A program made the translations under genes and the position numbers. Shown here piece by piece: positions 44,285 through 55,812 of a stretch of DNA of 64,000 nucleotides. The notes beneath the pieces were generated by a model, which was given only the letters and a program-made list of their open reading frames with translations, did no database searches and had not been told where the DNA came from. Origin of the DNA: CAYYKK01 sp046351395 (GTDB lineage Bacteria; Myxococcota_A; Polyangia; Polyangiales; Polyangiaceae); contig JAXLYP010000015.1 of NCBI GenBank assembly GCA_046351395.1, positions 201,271-265,270 of the forward strand, given 5' to 3'. Position 1 is the stretch's first letter, and every line of letters begins with the position of its first letter.

Positions 44285-44348
44285 CCATCGCGGCGAGGCG
44301 CGACAAGAGCTCGAGCGGCTCCACACGGGGCTCCGCCTCGTGGACCCC
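44285..44348 (-). repeat. 64-bp repeat, IS91-like transposase piece, copy 2
   Basis: Reverse complement of 38726-38789 with one mismatch. It sits between the open 5' extension of the AAA gene and the larger IS91-like remnant, and its end marks the junction with the AAA gene. Confidence 0.75.
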
Positions 44349-44840
44349 GCAGAAGCAGAGGCAGAGTCAGAATCTCACCTCGCTCCGCGAGGCTCGAGCA
44401 CGATCACGTAGGTCCCGTCGCCTGGGGATGCTGCGCGGCGACTCACTTCGCGGTGCGCTCCGCGACGCCGAGCACCTCGGCCGCGCTCGGCTGCGTCTCC
44501 CTCGATGTGGACGCCATCCGGCGCGATGACATGCGAGTGCACATTCATCCTCGAGGCGGAATCGAATCTCTGAACGAACGTGATCGCGCCCGTGTGCGCG
44601 TCCTCGACGCTTTTCAACCCGAAGAGCCGCTTCGCGCGCCAGCGGAGGGAGCGGGTGAGCTCCTCCACGAACGCGCGAGCACCTCAGCACACGAGTTGCG
44701 CTCGCAGCCAAGAAGCACGCGGCGGCGCACGGGAACGAGCACACCCATTGTCTGGTTCGCACGTGCGGGAGGAGCTTTCGACCGAGCGACGCTTCGAGGA
44801 CGCTCATCCTGCCGCTTGAACGAGCGATCGCAGGTGACGC
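44349..44840 (-). mobile_element. Dead IS91-like transposase, copy 3
   Basis: The minus strand encodes, over two frames, L-P-H-V-R-T-R-Q-W-V-C-S-F-P, then L-R-W-R-A-K-R-L-F-G-L-K-S-V and T-G-A-I-T-F-V-Q-R-F-D-S-A, then M-N-V-H-S-H-V-I-A-P-D-G-V. These align with copy 1 at 8480-9310. Frameshifts and an internal deletion make it inactive. Confidence 0.75.
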
Positions 44841-44957
44841 CTCGGGGCGCCGTCGACCGAGGCCCATGTCGACTCCGCTCAGCGCAGCCCCTTCGTTCAA
44901 GTGCGGCGCGCGCGCGGCTCCTATGGTCCGAGGCGTTCCCCCACGTAGGAGATCGCC

Positions 44958-45782
44958 ATGACGCGTATGAAGCTTCGTCTCTGGACCCGATTCGTTTCCT
45001 TCGTGAGCGCCCTGGCGCTCCTCGTCCTCATGCTCGGCGGCTGCGGCACCGAGCTCAACCCGACGATCGCCGAGGTCTCCGGCCGCACGGTCGAGGTCGT
45101 CGAGACCGGCAAAGGCGACGCCACCGTCGTCTTCGAGTCCGGACTCGGGAACGACTGGTCGCCGTGGGACGAGGTCGCGTCCGAGGTCGCGGCGCGTGCG
45201 CGCGTCTTCGCGTACTCACGCCCCGGCTACGGCGAGAGCGATCCGACGACCGCGCCGCGAGACGCGTCGCACATCGTCGAAGACCTCCGCGCGCTGCTCG
45301 CAGCGCGGGGCTACGCGCCGCCCTACGTGCTCGTCGGGCACTCGTTCGGCGGAACGTACATGGAGCTGTTCGCGAAGGCGCACCCCGACGAGGTGAGCGG
45401 GCTCGTGCTCGTCGACCCGCGCCACCGCGACTTCTCCGCGGCGTGCGCGCACGCCGAGATCGACGGCTGCGGGATCCCCGAGTCGGCCGTCGACTCGCTC
45501 CCCGACGTCCAGATCGCGGAGTACCGAGCGTTCCCCCAGTCGTCCGGCGAGATCGCCGAGACGCCTGGCTTCGGACACTACCCGGTGCGCGTGCTGACGG
45601 CGACCTCGCACGGCCTCCCCTCCGAAGGCGAGGCGCTCTGGGTCTCCATGCTCGGCTCGCTCGCCGATGAAGCCGAGGACGGCGAGCAGCGCGTCTTCGA
45701 GGGCGCGAACCACAACCTCGAGGTCAACCACGCGCACGAGGTCGCCGAGACGATCCTGAGCTTGCTTCCACCGAAGATCTGA
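44958..45782 (+). CDS. Alpha/beta-hydrolase lipoprotein
   Basis: The ATG at 44958 follows TAGGAG. A long signal ends M-L-G-G-C-G. The mature domain is an alpha/beta hydrolase: F-E-S-G-L-G-N-D-W-S (oxyanion side), nucleophile V-G-H-S-F-G-G (catalytic Ser), L-V-L-V-D-P and a C-terminal G-A-N-H-N-L-E-V-N-H supplying the His. With the catalytic Ser and His evident, an active surface esterase or lipase is expected. Substrate unknown. Confidence 0.88.
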   Translation: MTRMKLRLWTRFVSFVSALALLVLMLGGCGTELNPTIAEVSGRTVEVVETGKGDATVVFESGLGNDWSPWDEVASEVAARARVFAYSRPGYGESDPTTAPRDASHIVEDLRALLAARGYAPPYVLVGHSFGGTYMELFAKAHPDEVSGLVLVDPRHRDFSAACAHAEIDGCGIPESAVDSLPDVQIAEYRAFPQSSGEIAETPGFGHYPVRVLTATSHGLPSEGEALWVSMLGSLADEAEDGEQRVFEGANHNLEVNHAHEVAETILSLLPPKI

Positions 45783-45917
45783 GGCCGCGCTCGCACCGCG
45801 AGGAGGCTCTCGCCGAAACGGCGGGAGCTTCCTCGCGTGTCGTTAGGACGTGTGCGTTGACGCCGGAGCGCTCCGCGCGGTTGCCGCGCTCCCGGCGCGT
45901 CCGCTAGCGTCGCTGGA

Positions 45918-46717
45918 TTGGCGACGAAGGCCCACGGGCGCATCCTCGGTTGGGAGGGAGGGAGCCTCTGGATCTTCGGCGCGCGAGCTGGCGAGCGCTA
46001 CCCGAGGACCGATCCTCACGCCCACCACGCGCTCCAGCTCACGATCGCCCTGACGGGCGAGGTCGAGTTCCATGGCGACGCTGGGCGCGTGTCCGGCGTC
46101 GCCTTCGCGATCGCCCCGGACGCCCGGCACGCGTTCGCCGGCACCGGCACGGTCGCCCATCTGTTCGTGGCGTCGGAGGGCCAGGCCGGCCGCGAGATCG
46201 CCCGCGCGCTCTTCGAGCGCGGGCCGATCGCGCCCGTGCCGCTCGGCTCCTCGGCGATCTGCCGGCGCGCTTCCTCGCGACGTTCGAAGACCCGCGGAGC
46301 GGCGACGACGATCTGCGCGCGCTCGCTCGCGCGCTCGTCGCGCGCCTCGCGGGCGACGTTGCCCCGCGCGCCGAGCGCGTCGACCCGCGCGTGACCCGCC
46401 TCATCGCGTGGACGTCGGCGCGCCTCGATCGACCGCTCAGCCTCGGCGACGTCGCGCAGGCGATCGGCCTCTCGGAGGGGCGGACGCGCCACCTCTTCGT
46501 CGAACAGACGGGCCTCTCCTTCCGCACGTTCGTCCTCTGGCTGCGGCTCGTGCGCGCGGTCGAGATGTTCTCCGTCGGCGCGTCGCTGACCGACGCCGCG
46601 CACGGCGCGGGCTTCGCCGACTCGGCGCACCTCAGCCGGACGTTCCGCCGCATGTTCGGCATCGCGGCCGCGTCGCTCGTCGTCTCCTCCGCGCCGCGAT
46701 CGAGCCGCGCGACGTAG
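45918..46717 (+). CDS. AraC-family regulator, one frameshift
   Basis: From a TTG at 45918 the N-terminal cupin-like domain reads P-H-A-H-H-A-L-Q-L-T-I-A-L-T-G. Near 46250 the sense frame moves by one base and continues with the AraC DNA-binding domain: L-S-L-G-D-V-A-Q-A-I-G-L-S (first HTH) and S-L-T-D-A-A-H-G-A-G-F-A-D-S-A-H (second HTH). The frame break lies between domains in a GC-rich run and could be a sequencing error. It is 78 bp upstream of the multicopper oxidase and may control it. Confidence 0.7.
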
Positions 46718-46795
46718 CCCCTACGTTCAAGTCGGTCCGCGAGCGGAGCCCTAGGTTCACGGACGAACTCGAACCGAAGAACCGAAGGAGCCGCC

Positions 46796-48091
46796 ATGAA
46801 CGCCATGCCGATCGATCGCACCGCCGCAACCCCCTCGCCGCGCGAGATCCACGTCGAGCTCGAAGCCCGCGAGACGGAGTGGGAAATCTCACCGGGCCGC
46901 AGCGTCGTCGGCTGGGGATACGCGGGATCCATCCCGGGGCCGACGATCGTGGGGCGCGTCGGCGACGTCCTCGTCGCGCGCCTGACGAATCGTTTGGCCG
47001 AGCCGACGATCATCCATTGGCACGGGCTCCGCCTGCCCGCCGCGATGGACGGCACCGCCGCCGTGCAACGCCTCGTGCAGCCCGGGGAGCGGTTCGACTA
47101 CCGCTTCGAGCTCCGCGACGCCGGCACGTTCTGGTACCACTCGCACGCCAACGAGACCGTCCAGATCGAGCGCGGGCTCTATGGCGCCATCGTCGTCCTC
47201 GGCGCCGACGAGCCGACGTTCGACGCCGATCGGCTCCTCGTGCTCGACGATCTCAAGCTCGACTGGCGCGGTCGCATCGCGAAGACGGCGCTGTTCGATC
47301 GCCACAGCGGCCGAGAAGGAGACGTGCTGCTCGTGAACGGCCGCACCGCCCCCGAAGTCGAGATCGCGGCCGGACAGATCGAGCGCTGGCGCCTCGTGAA
47401 CGCGTGCAGCGCGCGCTACGTGCGGCTGTCGCTCGGCGGCAGGCCATTCCGGATCATCGGCGGGGACGGCGGCCTCCGGAGCGAGACGCTCACCGTCACC
47501 GAGACGCTCCTCACGCCGGGCGACCGCGTCGAGCTCGCGGTCGGACCGTTCGAGGACGAGGGCGCCGAGCTCGCGATCGAGTCGCTCCCCTACCGGCGCA
47601 CGTCGATGAAGCGCCCGCGCCGCGACCGGTGGGGCACGCTGCGCGTCGGCCCGCGCGCGCGGTCGATCGCGTCGCGCGCGATCGCGTCCGCTCCCATCGA
47701 GCCGCTCGTGCCGGTCGGGCGGATCGACCCGACCCGCACGGTGCGCCTCGGGGCCAGGATGACGCTGCACGGTCACGATTGGCTGATCAACGACCAGACC
47801 CATCACCACGACGCGCCGGTGAAGGTCGGCGAGCTCCAGGTCTGGGAGATCGTCAACGAGACTGGCATGGATCACCCGTTCCATCTCCACGGGTTCTTCT
47901 TCCAAGTCGTCGCGATCGATGGCGTGCCCGTCACCCCGACCTCGTGGGAAGACACGGTGAACGTGGTCGCGAAGCGGCGCCTCACGATCGCGTTCCGCCC
48001 CGACGACCGGCCGGGCCAGTGGATGTACCACTGCCACATCCTCGAGCACCACGCGGCCGGGATGATGGGGCACTTCCAAGTCGTCCGCTGA
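46796..48091 (+). CDS. Multicopper oxidase
   Basis: The ATG at 46796 has a GAAGGAG site. The 431-residue protein carries all four copper-binding blocks: H-W-H-G, W-Y-H-S-H, H-P-F-H-L-H-G and H-C-H-I-L-E-H-H-A-A-G-M-M, the last with Met as axial ligand. No signal peptide or Tat motif is visible at the chosen start, which is unusual because most such oxidases are exported. Probable laccase-like or metal-oxidising activity. It lies between an AraC regulator and an NmrA-like gene. Confidence 0.9.
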   Translation: MNAMPIDRTAATPSPREIHVELEARETEWEISPGRSVVGWGYAGSIPGPTIVGRVGDVLVARLTNRLAEPTIIHWHGLRLPAAMDGTAAVQRLVQPGERFDYRFELRDAGTFWYHSHANETVQIERGLYGAIVVLGADEPTFDADRLLVLDDLKLDWRGRIAKTALFDRHSGREGDVLLVNGRTAPEVEIAAGQIERWRLVNACSARYVRLSLGGRPFRIIGGDGGLRSETLTVTETLLTPGDRVELAVGPFEDEGAELAIESLPYRRTSMKRPRRDRWGTLRVGPRARSIASRAIASAPIEPLVPVGRIDPTRTVRLGARMTLHGHDWLINDQTHHHDAPVKVGELQVWEIVNETGMDHPFHLHGFFFQVVAIDGVPVTPTSWEDTVNVVAKRRLTIAFRPDDRPGQWMYHCHILEHHAAGMMGHFQVVR

Positions 48092-48138
48092 TCCGCGCGC
48101 CCTCTTCACCTCGCCCTCCCACTCGACGGAGACCTGAC

Positions 48139-48768
48139 ATGCGTTGCTTCCTCCTCGGCGCCACCGGCAAGACCGGCGGCCAACTGCTCGACCTCGCGCT
48201 GCAGGGCGGCCATGGCGTCACCGCCTTTGTCCGCTCGCCCCAAAAGCTGCCCGCCGACCGCCCCGGCCTCACCGTGATCCAAGGCAGCCCGGCCGACGTC
48301 CAAGCGCTCGCGCGAGCCATGGCCGGCCACGACGCCGTCTTCTCCGCTTTGGCGCCCCGCGGCGGCGAGATCTTCCGCGCGACCTCGAAGCGTGCGTGGA
48401 CGATGACCGGCTACGCGGAGAACATCCTGCGAGCGATGGAGCAGGCTCGGGTCGAGCGCCTCGTCGCGTTCAGCTCCGCGGGCCTCTTCCCGGGGCAGAG
48501 CCTCTTCGTGCGAATGCTCAGCTTCCCGGCCCGACATCACATGGCCGATCTCCGGTCCATGGAGGAGACATACCGAACGAGCGCCCTCGACTGGACGCTC
48601 CTCAGGCCGACTTGGATGGGCGCGGGGCAGAGCGAAGCCTACCGCGTGGCGGTCGATGCCCTGCCAGAGGGCGCCAAGGCGATGCACTTTCGCGGCCTCG
48701 CCAAGTCGATGCTCGACGCCGCAGCCGAGCGCACGCACCGCCGGCAGCTCCTCGGCATCGGGCGTTGA
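48139..48768 (+). CDS. NmrA/atypical SDR NAD(P)-binding protein
   Basis: The ATG at 48139 starts M-R-C-F-L-L-G-A-T-G-K-T-G-G-Q, the Rossmann G-A-T-G-x-T-G motif of atypical short-chain dehydrogenases. V-V/T-x-F-V-R-S-P-Q-K-L, F-S-A-L-A-P-R-G-G and L-V-A-F-S-S-A-G follow, with no Y-x-x-x-K active site in the usual place. 209 residues. It follows the oxidase after 47 bp on the same strand and may be its operon partner. Confidence 0.85.
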   Translation: MRCFLLGATGKTGGQLLDLALQGGHGVTAFVRSPQKLPADRPGLTVIQGSPADVQALARAMAGHDAVFSALAPRGGEIFRATSKRAWTMTGYAENILRAMEQARVERLVAFSSAGLFPGQSLFVRMLSFPARHHMADLRSMEETYRTSALDWTLLRPTWMGAGQSEAYRVAVDALPEGAKAMHFRGLAKSMLDAAAERTHRRQLLGIGR

Positions 48769-49167
48769 TTCGCCCACCCGCTCCGCCAGCCCCGCTCGCC
48801 GAGCGCGTGGTGACCGCGGTCGCGACGTCCGGTCCAAGCGCCTGCTCGCGAGCCCGGGGCGGATGGGACAATCGAGCGGCAAGGGAGAGCCAGAGGCAGA
48901 GCTCGGCTCGCGCTCGCGGCGCGCCCACTCCGCACGAGAAGCCCTCCCCGCCAGGCCAGCCCGGCTTCGGTTCGGCGGCTCACGACAAGGCGCGTCCGCC
49001 CGAGGGACGACGCCCCGGGCACCGATCCGTGCTCGCTCGGGCTCGCCGCCCTCTTGCGTCGCGCCCCCCCGGTTCGGGCGCTGCCCGAGACCGCCCCATT
49101 CACAAGCACGAGGCCGACGTTCGCCTCCGCGCTCCCCGCCGCACACTTGCCGTCGAACCGAAAGCCC
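48769..49167. other. No clear gene
   Basis: About 400 bp in which all frames are low-quality and Arg/Pro-rich. I see no promoter, repeat or RNA that I can support. Confidence 0.4.
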
Positions 49168-49651
49168 GGTCGGATGTCCTATCCGCCGACGACGAGGACA
49201 TCATGGAGATGGCGAGCCTGCGCGCCGAGAGCGCGGTGCCCGGCGGCACGCCGGTCACCTCGATCACGCTCGTGTGTCCGACGCGTGAGGCTGCGCTCGC
49301 CCTCGAGCCGCGCGCGCGATCGCACGGGCCCACGTCCTGGCTTACAAACCGCTGGCCGGACCAGGGTGACTCGATCCGGATTGAGGACCTCGATTGGCGT
49401 CTCTCCCTCGAGCTCCAGGGAATATGGCGCGTACGCCGCGTCGAGCTCGAGATGTGGACGCGCACCAATGTCGAAGCGCACAGCGCGAGCTTCTACATCG
49501 ACTGGGAAGGCGCGAGCTCGGCGTGCTGATCGACCCGCTCGTCGCGTGGATGCTCGAGGTCCTCCGGCTCGCAGGCGAGGGCGCCTACCTCGCCGAGGTC
49601 GCTTCTCTGGAGCCTCAGATGATTCTCCTGCATCGCGTGCCGCGCATCTGA
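49168..49651 (+). pseudogene. Hypothetical protein, one frameshift
   Basis: From about 49168 the frame reads A-L-A-L-E-P-R-A-R-S-H-G, I-R-I-E-D-L-D-W-R-L-S and H-S-A-S-F-Y-I-D-W-E. A one-base shift near 49515 leads to R-E-L-G-V-L-I-D-P-L-V-A-W and a stop at 49649. The start is unclear. No family recognised. Confidence 0.4.
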
Positions 49652-49674
49652 ACTGATTGGCAACGCGGGGGAGG

Positions 49675-49912
49675 CGCTGAAGCGCAAGGCGCCGGCACCG
49701 GTGCGCCCTCTTCGCGTTCGAGGACCGACGCGAGAGCTGGCATCTCGACGATGGCCCCACGATCCGGGCGACCGCGTTCGCCGATGGCGGTCTCGCCGTC
49801 GCGCGCGGCGCGCGGCTCCAGATCCTCGACCGGGACGGCAAGGAGCTGGGCCACCTCACGACCCCCGGCACCGATCTCCTCCTCACCCCACCCGCGTTGG
49901 CAAGCGACCCGC
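49675..49912 (+). pseudogene. Beta-propeller-like fragment
   Basis: A frame with excellent third-position bias reads L-F-A-F-E-D-R-R-E-S-W-H-L-D-D, A-F-A-D-G-G-L-A-V-A-R-G and I-L-D-R-D-G-K-E-L, like one or two blades of a WD40/PQQ-type propeller. It has neither start nor stop of its own. Confidence 0.4.
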
Positions 49913-50283
49913 GCTCAGGTGCGCACGGATCGGGAAGACGCCTCCGGAGAGACGCGGCTCAGGGCGGACAATCGAGCGTCGCCGTGAGGTGCAAGGTCTC
50001 GGTGCCACCCCGATGCGTGCTCACTGGAGCAGAGGGGATGGTACTCCCTGCGGACGGGACGGCAGGCGCCCATGGGCGACTCGGGCGAGGCGGTCGGAAC
50101 GTGTCGGAGATCGCCGTAGGTGTCGTCCCCCCCACGCACTCGACCACCGGACGCGGCCATCCGCGAGCGCTCGCCACGGGTGATTGTCTTCCTCGACCGC
50201 GAGTTGCTTTACGGCCCTATGCGGCCCCGCGGCCGAACCGGAGTGGACGACCTCGCCGGGGTGATGGGCGGGAACCTCGTGCG
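49913..50283. other. No clear gene
   Basis: Only weak coding-like stretches on both strands (minus strand about 49959-50120 ends L-H-L-T-A-T-L-D-C-P-P). Nothing can be assigned. Confidence 0.35.
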
Positions 50284-50805
50284 TCAGCGCGCGAGTACGA
50301 ACGTGAGCACGAGCGCGGCGACGGACGTGGAGAACGTCATGTTGAAGCCGAGGCCGCGCGCGTTCGGTGAAACGTGGTAGCCACCCCAGAAGAGGACGCG
50401 ACCCAGGCAGAAGAGCGCGACGGCGAGCTCCACGAGCCGGAAGGTCGCTGGCTCGGTCGCGACGACGGCGAGCGCGAGGACCGCCGGGACGAACGCCACG
50501 AGCTGCTCGATCGTGTTCGCGAGGACGCGCTGGTTCACGCGGTGACGGCGGCTCGGCTGCCCGTCGATCGGATCGAGCGCGCCCTCGCTATCGAACAGGC
50601 GAAAGAGGCTCGTCGTCATGGCGATGACGAGCAGAGCCGGCCACCGCAGCAGCAGGAGCGTCGAGACCACCCGCTCCGACGCGGTGGGCGGTGGCGTTAC
50701 GGGCGGCCACAGCCAGTAGCCGAGCGTGCCCGCGACGCCCGTGAGCGCCGCGCCGATCCCGATCCAGACCACGGTCGCCCGTCGCGCAGGGGAGAGCCAA
50801 AGCAT
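50284..50805 (-). CDS. MAPEG-family membrane protein
   Basis: The ATG at 50805 gives 173 residues with four hydrophobic segments. MAPEG features are visible: R-V-N-Q-R-V-L-A-N-T-I-E-Q (membrane helix 2 motif, N-x-x-E) and L-V-E-L-A-V-A-L-F-C-L-G-R-V-L-F-W. Family members are membrane glutathione-dependent or eicosanoid-type enzymes; bacterial ones are mostly uncharacterised. Single gene. Confidence 0.8.
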   Translation of the reverse strand: MLWLSPARRATVVWIGIGAALTGVAGTLGYWLWPPVTPPPTASERVVSTLLLLRWPALLVIAMTTSLFRLFDSEGALDPIDGQPSRRHRVNQRVLANTIEQLVAFVPAVLALAVVATEPATFRLVELAVALFCLGRVLFWGGYHVSPNARGLGFNMTFSTSVAALVLTFVLAR

Positions 50806-50842
50806 GGCGCACCCTACCTCGCTCGGGCGCGGGAGACTCTCG

Positions 50843-50908
50843 TCAGTTCCCGTCCGCTGTGCCCCAGACGAAGCCCATCGCGTGAACCGTGCGCACGACG
50901 TCCGCAGG
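50843..50908 (-). pseudogene. 3' end of a second PARG-like gene
   Basis: The last 21 codons read A-D-V-V-R-T-V-H-A-M-G-F-V-W-G-T-A-D-G-N-stop, nearly the same as the end of the PARG-like gene at 21857 (A-D-V-V-R-A-V-H-G-M-G-F-V-W-G-V). Nothing homologous lies upstream of about 50908, so only the tail survives. Confidence 0.7.
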
Positions 50909-51282
50909 GAACGGGCTCGATCCGTCGGGGGCATGTTCGTCCCCCGTCATCGATCTCTCCGGGATGGATCGCTGATCGGTGGTGCATGGCTTGCCCACGT
51001 TCGCGAGCGGCGTGATGGTTGCGAGTGGCGTTGGCGTGCTGCCCTCTGCCACACTCACTCAACGCGGCACCGACGGGCGCGAACGCGCGCCGCGGAGGGA
51101 GGAGCCCGCCGGGCGCAAGGACGCGGCGGTTACCGACCTCATCGCGTGAGGTTACGGCGACTCGCATGTGCGGCCTCCCGTGCTCGTGGCGTTCGCGGCG
51201 CGTATCGCGAGGCTGCGGCTCCGCACGCGGATCGCAACCACTCGATTCGCCATCGTCCTGGGCCATGGCGCGCAACGCGTCC
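50909..51282. other. No clear gene
   Basis: About 370 bp. A short minus-strand frame ending at 51152 (M-A-N-R-V-V-A-I-R-V) has good codon bias, but it is too short to call. Confidence 0.35.
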
Positions 51283-51831
51283 TCAACGCGCGGCCCCCGC
51301 CGCCCAGCTCTTCGCCACCAGCTCCCCGTCGCCGTCGACCGTGTACACACGCTTCAACTGCACAGGCTCGTCGGACGGCGCGAACCACGTCTCCGTCACA
51401 TGCAGCTCCTCGCCGACGACCGCCCAGGGCGCATCGACGCCCATCAGGTGGGTGTCATCGATGTAGTGGTCGAGCACGTCGCCCCCTCGCAGAAACTCAC
51501 CGGCGGCCGCGCCGCGGCTCACGTACCCGCGCCAGAACGTCGTACTCGCGTGATTCCCCGCCGGCATTACGAGCCTCCTCGTTCCCTCCATGGCCGGCAT
51601 GTGCACGAAGAGAATGTCTGCCTCGCCGATCCGCAGGTAGCGCCACTCGCGACTCGACGACGCGACGGCGTCGTTCGAGACGACCTCCGACGCCGTGACG
51701 GTGAGTCGACCGCCCTCCAGTCGGAAGAACGCCAGCAGGGCTTCGACTGGGAGCGGGATCCACGCGTACAGTCGCCCGTCGTCGACGCGGAGGCGCCCCG
51801 CGACGTGCGCGCGGTCGCTCGAGAAGCCCAC
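51283..51831 (-). CDS. Hypothetical protein (182 aa)
   Basis: The GTG at 51831 is only a minimal start, because the frame is open further upstream. The protein is soluble with alternating strands (V-A-G-R-L-R-V-D-D-G-R-L-Y-A-W-I) and repeated Trp/His positions (F-W-R-G-Y-V, L-D-H-Y-I-D-D-T-H-L). It ends L-V-A-K-S-W-A. Codon use is typical. No family recognised. Confidence 0.6.
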   Translation of the reverse strand: MGFSSDRAHVAGRLRVDDGRLYAWIPLPVEALLAFFRLEGGRLTVTASEVVSNDAVASSSREWRYLRIGEADILFVHMPAMEGTRRLVMPAGNHASTTFWRGYVSRGAAAGEFLRGGDVLDHYIDDTHLMGVDAPWAVVGEELHVTETWFAPSDEPVQLKRVYTVDGDGELVAKSWAAGAAR

Positions 51832-51862
51832 CGAGATGCCCGGTCGGTGACCGCGGCAATCC

Positions 51863-52194
51863 TCACTCGAACCCGCTGCCGCGTGTTCCCGCCGAGGGAG
51901 TTACCGTCATCGTGGGCGGCGCGGTCGGCAGCAGGGCCATCACGAGCTCTGCGTCCGTGACCTCGTCCCGTTCCGCGCACGCACCTCGAGCACGCACGGC
52001 GCCGGACGGATGGCGGCGGGGACCGCTCGTCGCGGATCCGGACGAGCCGACGTCGAGACCAGGGCCGCGGTGAGCGCCGCCGTGTCCGTGCCTGCCGCGC
52101 GCGCGGGGCGCAGCACGCCCAGCAGGGGCGCCGTCGAACAGCAACCCGAGACGAGCCCGATCGATGCGAGGACCAGCGCGATAGGACGTCTCAC
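51863..52194 (-). pseudogene. Small lipoprotein, probable frameshift
   Basis: The GTG at 52194 starts V-R-R-P-I-A-L-V-L-A-S-I-G-L-V-S-G-C, a clear lipobox. The frame runs to a TGA at 51940, but a neighbouring frame gives a better tail (C-A-E-R-D-E-V-T-D-A-E-L-V) to a stop at 51863, so a one-base shift near 52000 is likely. Function unknown. Confidence 0.45.
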
Positions 52195-52358
52195 CGGCTC
52201 GCACCCGTACCCCGAGGCCTCGGCCTCGGCAAGCGCGCCCACTCCGTCCCGGGCTGTGAAAGGCCTGCGACCGATTGTCCGTTTTCCGTACCGGGCGGTC
52301 CATCGGCGCATCCAGCCAAAGCGCTCACCCGCGCTCGGACAGTTCGCTCGTCGTCCGC

Positions 52359-52699
52359 TCACTCGCCGCCGGGATCGAAGCCCCACGACTCGAAGCCAGT
52401 CCTGCCGTCGTCCGCCGCGAAGACCGCGCGCGAGCCCGCCGCGGCGAAGAAGATCGGGTTCGATCCCGTCGCGCCCTGGAGGATGTCTGCGAGCCTCCCG
52501 GTGGCTCTCGGGGATGCCGACCCGCGCCGCGTGGACGCGGCTCTCCTCGATCGAGAACCCCTCGACCTCGATCTCCTCGAGGGCACGCCGCCCCTCCTTG
52601 TCTACCTGAGCGGAGCGCTCGGGGACGAGCAACATCGGGCCCGCGGTCATGCGCCCTGTCGGCGTCGCGAAGCGCGCGCCATTCCGATAGCGTCGTTTC

Positions 52700-52701
<2 letters not shown>
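52359..52701 (-). pseudogene. ELWxxDGT-like repeat protein remnant
   Basis: The minus strand reads M-L-L-V-P-E-R-S-A-Q and A-R-V-G-I-P-E-S-H. After a shift it continues R-L-A-D-I-L-Q-G-A-T-G-S-N-P and A-V-F-A-A-D-D-G-R-T-G to a stop at 52359. L-V/A-D-I-x-x-G-x-x-G-S-N-P plus F-x-A-D-D-G-x-x-G is the hallmark of ELWxxDGT repeats. Its ATG (52699-52701) overlaps that of the divergent surface-protein gene, so the annotated start is doubtful. Confidence 0.45.
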
Positions 52702-55586
<2,885 letters not shown>

Positions 55587-55812
55587 CACCCATTGTCCCG
55601 CACGCGACGCGAGCGCCCTCACGCGGGGCGCTCGCCTCGTGCTTCTGTGCGGAAGCGCGCGCGGAGCAACGACACGAGCCTGCGAGCCCCCCGTCCTGTA
55701 GCCTGCGGCGTCGATTGGCGCCGACGCGTGGCCGAGACGACCGTCCGGTCTCCGTCGCCGTCACGACTGACGCGTGGCACCCAGGGAGGGATCGTGGGCT
55801 CGGCCGGGCGCG
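55587..55812. other. Convergent intergenic region
   Basis: Between the convergent stops I see no gene and no convincing T-tailed hairpin. Confidence 0.4.

Noticed and set aside
46072..48138. Long plus-strand frame across the AraC and oxidase genes
   Set aside because: Arg/Pro-rich shadow of the true frame, which carries the copper motifs; only its last part (from 48139) is a real gene.
48639..49109. Minus-strand frame of 156 codons
   Set aside because: Ser/Arg/Gly-rich without third-position bias or motif; judged non-coding.
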